Source: Porphyromonadaceae bacterium UBA7207 (GTDB lineage Bacteria; Bacteroidota; Bacteroidia; Bacteroidales; Muribaculaceae). From it: DNA of 40,473 nt. Position 1 is the first letter of the stretch, and each line of letters begins with the position of its first letter. This document shows, piece by piece, positions 34,969 through 40,473 of this stretch. The stretch is from NCBI GenBank assembly GCA_002490635.1, contig DKUJ01000037.1, forward strand, positions 24,588 through 65,060, given 5' to 3'. Under the pieces are notes generated by a model, which searched no databases, was not told the origin of the DNA, and was given only the letters and a program-made list of their open reading frames with translations. A program made the position numbers and the translations under genes.

Positions 34969-35763
34969 ATGAAACGCATCATAGCCTCGCTGTTAGTCCT
35001 GCTGACTCTCATCTCCATACCCTCCCTTTCCGCCGCCGATACAGCCTCACTGGCTCTGCAGGCCGACTCGGCCTATAACCGCGAGGACTACCGCGCGGCT
35101 ATCGACCTGTACCGCGCGGCAATCGCCGCCGACGGACCGAGCACGGTGGTCTACTACAATCTCGGCAACGCCTACTACCGCAACGACAATATCGGCAAAG
35201 CCGTGGTGGCCTACGAACGCGCGCTGCGCATCGACCCCACCAACGACCAGGCCCGGCAGAACCTCTCGTTCGTGCGCTCCCGCATCCAGGATCGCCCGGA
35301 GGACGACAGCACCTTCCTGGCAAACCTCCACCGCAGCATCCGCAACAGCATGCACGCCAACGGCTGGGCCGTGGCCGCACTGGTGATTTTCGCCCTGCTA
35401 CTCGGCGCCGTGGCGCTGTATATATTCGCACCCGGCGTTACCCTGCGCAAAACAGGCTTCTTCGGAGGTGTGGTGCTGGTATTCGTTTTCATCTACGCTC
35501 TGGTGCTGGCCCGCGACAGCGCCGCCCATGCCCGCTCCCACGAGTCGGCAGTGGTGGTGGTGCCTATGACTCAGCTCAGTTCGGTGCCACGTGCGGCAGC
35601 CTCCGGCGACAACCGCGTTGTGCCAATCCACGAAGGCACCACTGTGGAAATCGTAGACTCCGTTGCCACTCCCGACGACCCCGCCTCGCCCATGTGGTAC
35701 TTCGTTGAAATAAACAACAGCACACGCGCATGGCTGCGTTCGGCCGACGTAGAAAGAATATGA
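34969..35763 (+). CDS. batE: BatE, TPR and SH3-like membrane protein
   Basis: A 264-residue protein with signal peptide (about 1-22), TPR repeats (about 25-105; ADSAYNREDYRAAIDLYRAA, YYNLGNAYYRNDNIGKAVVAYERAL), two transmembrane helices (about 132-153 and 162-181), and a C-terminal bacterial SH3-like domain (about 190-264; VVPIHEGTTVEIVD, then WYFVEINNSTRAWLRSADVERI). The start at 34969 begins a proper signal peptide. It is the last gene of the Bat operon, with only a weak hairpin after it. Confidence 0.93.
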   Translation: MKRIIASLLVLLTLISIPSLSAADTASLALQADSAYNREDYRAAIDLYRAAIAADGPSTVVYYNLGNAYYRNDNIGKAVVAYERALRIDPTNDQARQNLSFVRSRIQDRPEDDSTFLANLHRSIRNSMHANGWAVAALVIFALLLGAVALYIFAPGVTLRKTGFFGGVVLVFVFIYALVLARDSAAHARSHESAVVVVPMTQLSSVPRAAASGDNRVVPIHEGTTVEIVDSVATPDDPASPMWYFVEINNSTRAWLRSADVERI

Positions 35764-35804
35764 CAGGCCACTGAACATCTTCGCCCGACCATGGGTTATA
35801 GTTT

Positions 35805-35823
35805 CTGAAAAGCTGGTTTTCAG
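35805..35823 (+). other. Hairpin between batE and the alcohol dehydrogenase
   Basis: CTGAAAA-gctgg-TTTTCAG, a perfect 7-bp stem about 40 bases after the batE stop. No T run follows, so a terminator is doubtful. It may mark an mRNA 3' end or lie in the leader of the next gene. Confidence 0.35.
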
Positions 35824-35849
35824 CCAACATCATCCAGAATTCATCTATT

Positions 35850-37121
35850 ATGGACAACTTCTCCTTCTATACACCCACCTTATACGAATTCGGCCGTGGC
35901 ACCGAGGAAAAAGTAGGCATGCTCACCTTTCTCACAGGCGCGGGCAAGGTAATGATTGTCTACGGCAAAGCATATGCGAAAAACAACGGCCTGGTGCAAA
36001 GGATATCCTCCTCGCTGGACACATTAGGCATTGAACATATCGAATTGGGTGGAGTGCAGCCCAACCCCACCGATACACTTGTCTACGAAGGAATCCGCCT
36101 GGGACGGGCCAAGAATATCGACGGACTTATAGCCATCGGCGGAGGCAGCGTGATTGACACCGCCAAAGCCATCGCCGCCGGCATACCGTATGCCGGCGAC
36201 TTCTGGGACTTTTTCACCGGCAAGAGCCAGGTCAAGGAGGCACTTCCCGTAGGCGTTGTGCTCACCATCCCCGGCAGCGGAAGCGAAGGCTCCGGAAACT
36301 GCGTGATCACCAAAAGCGATACGGCCGTGAAGCTTTCGCTGCGCACCGACAGCATCCTGCGGCCGCGCTTCGCGGTAATCAATCCCGAGATGACCTTTAC
36401 CCTGTCGGCCTATAAGACGGCCGTGGGCATCGTGGACATGATGACTCATGTTCTCGAACGTTACTTCACCACCACCCCACGCGTCGAAATCACCGACCGC
36501 CTTGCCGAAGGGCTGCTCATGGGCCTTATGGCAGAAGCGCCAAGAGCTCTTTCCGATCCCTCCGACTACCATGCACGCGCCAATATCGAATGGGCATCCA
36601 CACTGGCACACAACGGCCTTGTAGGATGCGGACGCCGCGAAGACTGGGTGTCGCACTTCATGGAACACGAAATCAGCGCCATGTATCCCGATATAGCCCA
36701 TGGAGCCGGTCTTGCAGTAGTGGTTCCGGCATGGATGGCATACATGGCGCATCACAAGCCTTCCAAGGTGGCACAGCTCGGCAGGAGGATATTCGGCATC
36801 GACATGCGCGACGACCGCACGGCGGCCATAGAGACCGTAGCGCAGCTGCGCGCCTTCTTCAGCGCCGTTCTGCGCATGCCTCTCAGCTTCAAAGCCCTCG
36901 GTATAGAATCGCCCGACATCGACACCATGGTAGAGCGCCTGCATGCCAACAAAGGCGATATCATCGGCGGATATTACAAACTGGGAAGCTCCGACACCCG
37001 CCAGATCTACGAGCTGATGCTCGCCCCCGAACAGGTGGCTGCCAGAGCGGCCTCGAAGAATTCTGCGGAACAGCCGGAAGAAGATATTCCGGCAGCTGTC
37101 AGCGCCGCGGGCGCCATGTGA
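35850..37121 (+). CDS. Iron-containing alcohol dehydrogenase (butanol dehydrogenase / YqhD-like)
   Basis: A 423-residue cytosolic oxidoreductase of the group III metal-dependent alcohol dehydrogenases. The nucleotide loop IGGGSVIDTAKA lies at 96-107. Predicted metal ligands are Asp196, His200, His269 and His284, matching YqhD in order with one extra residue in the last interval; MEHEISAMYP is the conserved HE motif. The GGGS loop usually found after the first beta strand in butanol dehydrogenases reads YGKAYAKNNG (38-47) instead. Likely an aldehyde reductase; substrate unknown. The last 23 bases overlap the thioesterase gene on the other strand. Confidence 0.92.
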   Translation: MDNFSFYTPTLYEFGRGTEEKVGMLTFLTGAGKVMIVYGKAYAKNNGLVQRISSSLDTLGIEHIELGGVQPNPTDTLVYEGIRLGRAKNIDGLIAIGGGSVIDTAKAIAAGIPYAGDFWDFFTGKSQVKEALPVGVVLTIPGSGSEGSGNCVITKSDTAVKLSLRTDSILRPRFAVINPEMTFTLSAYKTAVGIVDMMTHVLERYFTTTPRVEITDRLAEGLLMGLMAEAPRALSDPSDYHARANIEWASTLAHNGLVGCGRREDWVSHFMEHEISAMYPDIAHGAGLAVVVPAWMAYMAHHKPSKVAQLGRRIFGIDMRDDRTAAIETVAQLRAFFSAVLRMPLSFKALGIESPDIDTMVERLHANKGDIIGGYYKLGSSDTRQIYELMLAPEQVAARAASKNSAEQPEEDIPAAVSAAGAM

Positions 37122-37842
37122 AGCGAGCCGCGACGGCGCGCACTGCCTCACGGCTTATCTCGCAGTTGGCTACCGGCGCAGTGATGCTGTCGATGCGCAC
37201 CAGAGCCTGCTCACCGTAGCGGCATTCGTGATGGAAAAGAAGGTCGACGCGCGCGGCCTCGGAACTGTCGTAGTGCGCGAGCCCCCATTGGTCGAGCAGC
37301 AGCTCGAGATAGCGCACGGTGTTCACATGCCTGTTGAAATCGAGATCGCAGAAACGGAACGTGTACACCGACTGCCGGGCTTCCGGCCCTATGTATGGTA
37401 TGCGCGGAGTGCGCTCAATCGGGCATTCGGCCTCCGACATGGGGCATTCCGAAATTCCGATGGCAGTAAGGTCGGCGCCGGTGCGCTTGCCGAAATCGAT
37501 AGCGCTCCACACCGAGCGGGCATAGCCGGCCACAGCGCCGTTGCCGTCGAGAATCACAAAATTGCGCTCACTGAACCGGCGGTTTATGCTCTCTATCCAG
37601 GTGCGTATGCTGTAGTTCTCGTTTATGCGCGGGTATCGCACCATCTCCACGCTCAGGCGGCTCAGCACCCAGCCTATGTTCTGTCTTATAAGCGCGTCAT
37701 AGCCTATGCCAAGAGTATTTGCATGGCCTGTGGCGACCTCTATTATGCGCTCCACAAGCAACGGTACGGGCAGGCAGCCCTGCGCGTCGCTCTCGCCGGC
37801 ACTGAGAAAAAAGCTGGCAGTGTATTCGGCTACACTTTCCAT
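37099..37842 (-). CDS. Acyl-ACP thioesterase
   Basis: A 247-residue double-hotdog enzyme of the plant FatA/FatB-like family, which hydrolyses acyl-ACP to free fatty acid. The first hotdog (about 1-125) includes GWVLSRLSVEMVRYP, and the second (about 155-247) includes CDLDFNRHVNTVRYLELLLD with candidate catalytic Asn170 and His172. Shorter than the mature plant enzymes, as usual in Bacteroidota. It follows the DUF4923 gene after one base, and so is probably co-expressed with it and the sugar dehydratase. Confidence 0.92.
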   Translation of the reverse strand: MESVAEYTASFFLSAGESDAQGCLPVPLLVERIIEVATGHANTLGIGYDALIRQNIGWVLSRLSVEMVRYPRINENYSIRTWIESINRRFSERNFVILDGNGAVAGYARSVWSAIDFGKRTGADLTAIGISECPMSEAECPIERTPRIPYIGPEARQSVYTFRFCDLDFNRHVNTVRYLELLLDQWGLAHYDSSEAARVDLLFHHECRYGEQALVRIDSITAPVANCEISREAVRAVAARFTWRPRR

Positions 37843-37843
37843 G

Positions 37844-38443
37844 TCACTGCTTCCTCAGCTTGAAGCCTATGAACACCCCGTCGTAGGAGTTCAGCAGGTC
37901 GGTAAGAGCCGAAAGCGTGTTGTTGTTGAGCGTGCCGCTCACCTTTGTGAGTATGTTTATAAGGCGGCTGGCATCGAATGTAAGATTGAGAGTATCGCCT
38001 GCCTTTGTGGCGTTGGCCGTGAGTTTGCCCAGCGGCACACGACCGAATGCCGAGAACTCGAATTCCAGACGGTCGTCGTCGGTTTTGGTAATCTTTCCTT
38101 TCAGCGCCACCAGTCCGAGTCTGAGGGTGAAATTATCCTGTTCGTCCACAGTGAGGGACGTGCGGTTAAAACCCATCCTGCGGTAATGCGGCTCGAGCTT
38201 GCTTTCCAGCGCAGTGGCCGCGGCAGCGCCGCCGAGTCCCTGGAGTACATTGTCGCTCTGGAACGACACGGCCGGCGACACATAGCGCCAGTCGCCACGC
38301 ATGTCGGCGATGCTGAATCTGTTGTTGGCGATAGTGTTGTTTATAAAATTGCCAAGCGCTCCCAGAGGATTCTCGGGAGCGGCGCAGGCTTGGCCGCCTG
38401 CGGCCATGAGCAGCAGTGCGGCAAGTATGTACTTTATATTCAT
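37844..38443 (-). CDS. Exported DUF4923 family protein
   Basis: A 199-residue protein with a signal peptide (about 1-22, ending QACAA) and a C-terminal beta-rich region resembling DUF4923 (MRGDWRYVSPAVSFQSDN, LEPHYRRMGF, LLNSYDGVFIGFKL). No lipobox is clear, although a Cys lies near the cleavage site. Family function is unknown; it is found in Bacteroidales. Start and upstream stop share TGATG with the dehydratase gene, indicating translational coupling. Confidence 0.82.
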   Translation of the reverse strand: MNIKYILAALLLMAAGGQACAAPENPLGALGNFINNTIANNRFSIADMRGDWRYVSPAVSFQSDNVLQGLGGAAAATALESKLEPHYRRMGFNRTSLTVDEQDNFTLRLGLVALKGKITKTDDDRLEFEFSAFGRVPLGKLTANATKAGDTLNLTFDASRLINILTKVSGTLNNNTLSALTDLLNSYDGVFIGFKLRKQ

Positions 38444-40443
38444 CAGATGTTTATTGCAATTTCCGTTTCAGTCATCTTTTCGGAATCATCCGGCCCGATT
38501 TCGTTGTCGACCGTCTGCCAGATTGAGTTGTTGGACTTGAATTCCGGAACCATGTGTTTCATTTCCGCCACAATATCGTGGCTTGCCCCCCGCTTCACCA
38601 GCTCGGCGAGTCTGTCGATGTGCACGCACACCTCTTCATAGGCATAGGAGCGCACGCGGGCTATCATGATTTTCTTATGGTGAGTGGCTATTGTGCGTTC
38701 CTTTTCGTTAAGAAGTTCCTCGTAGAGTTTCTCGCCGGGACGCAGACCGGTCTCCACAATCTCGATATCCTTTCCTGCCTTGAGCGCGGAAAGCGAAATC
38801 ATGCGCAGCGCCAGATCGTAGATTTTCACCGGTTCGCCCATGTCGAACACGAAAATCTCGCCGCCTTTGCCCATGCATCCTGCCTCAAGCACCAGCGAGC
38901 ATGCCTCGGGAATGGTCATGAAGTAGCGGATAATGTTGCGGTGAGTGATTGTCACGGGGCCACCCTGCTCTATCTGCTTGCGGAAGAGGGGAATCACCGA
39001 GCCGTTGCTACCCAGCACATTGCCGAATCGCGTGGTTATGAAGCGTGTCGAAGGCCGGTCGGAGCGTCGGCTCAGGTCGAAGAAAAGACTCTGAACATAA
39101 ATTTCGGCGATTCTCTTGCTCGCACCCATCACATTGGTGGGATTCACGGCCTTGTCGGTGGATACCATAACGAACTTCTCCACACCGTATTTCACCGACA
39201 GGTCGGCAATGTTCTTTGTACCCAGCACATTGGTGAGCACGGCTTCCGGCGGGTTACGTTCCATCATGGGCACATGCTTGTAGGCCGCGGCATGGTATAC
39301 ATAGCGCGGACGATACTTGTCGAAAGCATGGTCCATGCGTTCGTAGTTTGTCACATCGCCTACGAAGAGGTGAATCTTCACATTCGGGAACTTGGCTTCC
39401 ATCTCCAGCTGCATTTCATGCATAGGGGTCTCGGCCTGGTCGAGAAGCACTATCTCGCCTCCCATCGATGCCACCTGGCGCACGATTTCACTGCCTATCG
39501 AACCGGCGGCACCTGTAATCATCACCATCTGCGAGCACATCATGCTGCGGATGGCCGGGTTCTCGGTACGGATGGGTTCGCGGCCAAGGAGGTCTTCGAT
39601 GCGTATATTGTGTACGTGGCTGGAGAGCGACGGCATTGTCTTGCTGTTGAGGTCGAACTCTTCAACCTGATTGAGCATAAGAAGTTTTATGCCGTTCTGC
39701 AGAAACACGTCGGCAGTGCCTTCGCGCATGAGTTCCAGCTGGGTGGAGAGGAACAGCAGGGTGTCGCATTTATAGAACCGGAACAGCTCTGCCACTCTCT
39801 CTTTGTTGAAAGAGACAACGGGGATGCCGTTTACCGTGCTGTCGGTGTTCTTTCCTCCCATGCTCAGGAGAGCCACAGGATTGAAACGTCCTTCGAACTC
39901 ACTTTTCAGCGCCGACGCCAGAAAGAAACTGTTGATGGCCGAACCGAGCACTATCACCCGTTGTTTCGAGGCGGCCATGTTGTTCATCACAACATAGAAA
40001 TATTTCACAGAAAGGCGCATCAGCAGCATCAGCGAGAATGCCATAACACCAATTATCACCACATTCCAGAAACTGAGGTAGTAATATCCCACCACCATGT
40101 AGCATGCGAAGTTGATAAGGCTCAGCGATACTGTGGCAGTGAGCACCAGAAGCACAATACGGTAGGTATCCTCAATAACCGACAGACGGATTATATAGCG
40201 GCTTGTGCCGAGGCCGGCCGATAGAATAGCATAAACAACGAAAGCGATAGCACTCCGCGTCCAGGGATTGGCAAATATTCCCTCCCCTGTGCCTGTATGG
40301 TACCCGAACGCCAATGTGACCAGACAGCTGAATGCAATCATCACAAGATCGGCAACATATACCATCCATTTTGGTGAAGGACGATCCACAAAGTTGCGGA
40401 CGAGGGTAGAACTGGCTATGGCATTTAGAATCTCTTTCTTCAT
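38443..40443 (-). CDS. Membrane nucleotide-sugar 4,6-dehydratase (CapD/WbpM/FlaA1-type)
   Basis: A 666-residue polysaccharide biosynthesis protein. Four N-terminal transmembrane helices (about 28-48, 64-80, 95-120 and 126-143) are followed by a degenerate Rossmann domain (near 161-260) and a catalytic short-chain dehydrogenase domain with GAAGSIG at 311-317. The active-site segment STDKAVNPTNVMGASK contains Ser428, Met439 and Lys443, the Ser-Met-Lys triad of WbpM-like enzymes in place of Ser-Tyr-Lys. It likely converts UDP-GlcNAc to the 4-keto-6-deoxy sugar for capsule or O-antigen. The start lies 30 bases from the window edge, so its promoter is not visible. Confidence 0.93.
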   Translation of the reverse strand: MKKEILNAIASSTLVRNFVDRPSPKWMVYVADLVMIAFSCLVTLAFGYHTGTGEGIFANPWTRSAIAFVVYAILSAGLGTSRYIIRLSVIEDTYRIVLLVLTATVSLSLINFACYMVVGYYYLSFWNVVIIGVMAFSLMLLMRLSVKYFYVVMNNMAASKQRVIVLGSAINSFFLASALKSEFEGRFNPVALLSMGGKNTDSTVNGIPVVSFNKERVAELFRFYKCDTLLFLSTQLELMREGTADVFLQNGIKLLMLNQVEEFDLNSKTMPSLSSHVHNIRIEDLLGREPIRTENPAIRSMMCSQMVMITGAAGSIGSEIVRQVASMGGEIVLLDQAETPMHEMQLEMEAKFPNVKIHLFVGDVTNYERMDHAFDKYRPRYVYHAAAYKHVPMMERNPPEAVLTNVLGTKNIADLSVKYGVEKFVMVSTDKAVNPTNVMGASKRIAEIYVQSLFFDLSRRSDRPSTRFITTRFGNVLGSNGSVIPLFRKQIEQGGPVTITHRNIIRYFMTIPEACSLVLEAGCMGKGGEIFVFDMGEPVKIYDLALRMISLSALKAGKDIEIVETGLRPGEKLYEELLNEKERTIATHHKKIMIARVRSYAYEEVCVHIDRLAELVKRGASHDIVAEMKHMVPEFKSNNSIWQTVDNEIGPDDSEKMTETEIAINI

Positions 40444-40473
40444 TGCATTGGCTATATTTTGGCTCTGATTTTG

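Noticed and set aside
35805..35823. Rho-independent terminator of the bat operon
   Set aside because: The stem is AT-rich and no U run follows; listed only as a hairpin.
38554..40224. 556-codon open frame antisense to the nucleotide-sugar dehydratase gene
   Set aside because: The dehydratase has intact motifs throughout. The antisense protein is rich in His and Cys without domain sense, a mirror-frame artefact.

Overview
The window reads as a chromosomal segment of a Bacteroidales bacterium, most likely a Muribaculaceae (S24-7) or close relative; this is inferred from gene content, not from a database match. Supporting signs are Bacteroidota-type promoters (TTG or TTTG, about 19 nt, then TAnnTTTG), the lack of clear Shine-Dalgarno sites, the complete Bat aerotolerance operon, the lipoprotein form of TamA (TamL) beside TamB, and the families DUF1573, DUF4923, DUF4924 and DUF5106. 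Coding DNA looks GC-rich. No insertion sequence, phage gene, integrase, toxin-antitoxin pair or CRISPR array was seen, so this looks like core chromosome.

Layout. Positions 1-64 hold the 3' end of a tRNA and a terminator. Positions 74-2659 (+) are a coupled trio: HAD phosphatase, ribF, DUF1573 protein. uvrA (2717-5533, +) and rubrerythrin (5597-6181, -) converge on a shared bidirectional terminator. The only gene-free stretch above 300 bases (6182-6717) carries an apparent standalone structured small RNA with its own promoter and terminator, then the promoter of a sensor histidine kinase (6718-8874, +). From 8862 to 17919 (-) lies a likely operon: thioredoxin lipoprotein, DEAD-box helicase, tamB, tamL. 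Malate dehydrogenase (18021-18947, -) has its own promoter and terminator. From 19172 to 26433 (+) seven tightly packed genes mix envelope and RNA-modification roles: DUF5106/thioredoxin-fold protein, mnmA, bifunctional nuclease, nucleoside-type MFS permease, rsmE, kdsA and a TPR protein. A DUF4924 gene follows.

Positions 27365-35763 (+) hold the eight-gene moxR/bat operon: MoxR ATPase, DUF58 protein, a membrane protein (BatX here), BatA, BatB, BatC, BatD, BatE. MoxR would act as AAA+ ATPase on the von Willebrand A-domain proteins, with TPR partners BatC and BatE and the large exported BatD. An iron-type alcohol dehydrogenase follows, facing a minus-strand trio: a CapD/FlaA1-type nucleotide-sugar dehydratase, a DUF4923 protein and an acyl-ACP thioesterase.

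The least explained element is the small RNA at about 6367-6633. Other points of interest are the coupling of a HAD phosphatase to RibF, a histidine kinase lacking the residue normally needed for phosphatase activity, a thioredoxin lipoprotein and RNA helicase heading the TAM operon, perfect inverted repeats next to several predicted transcription starts, and a long glutamine tract in BatC.
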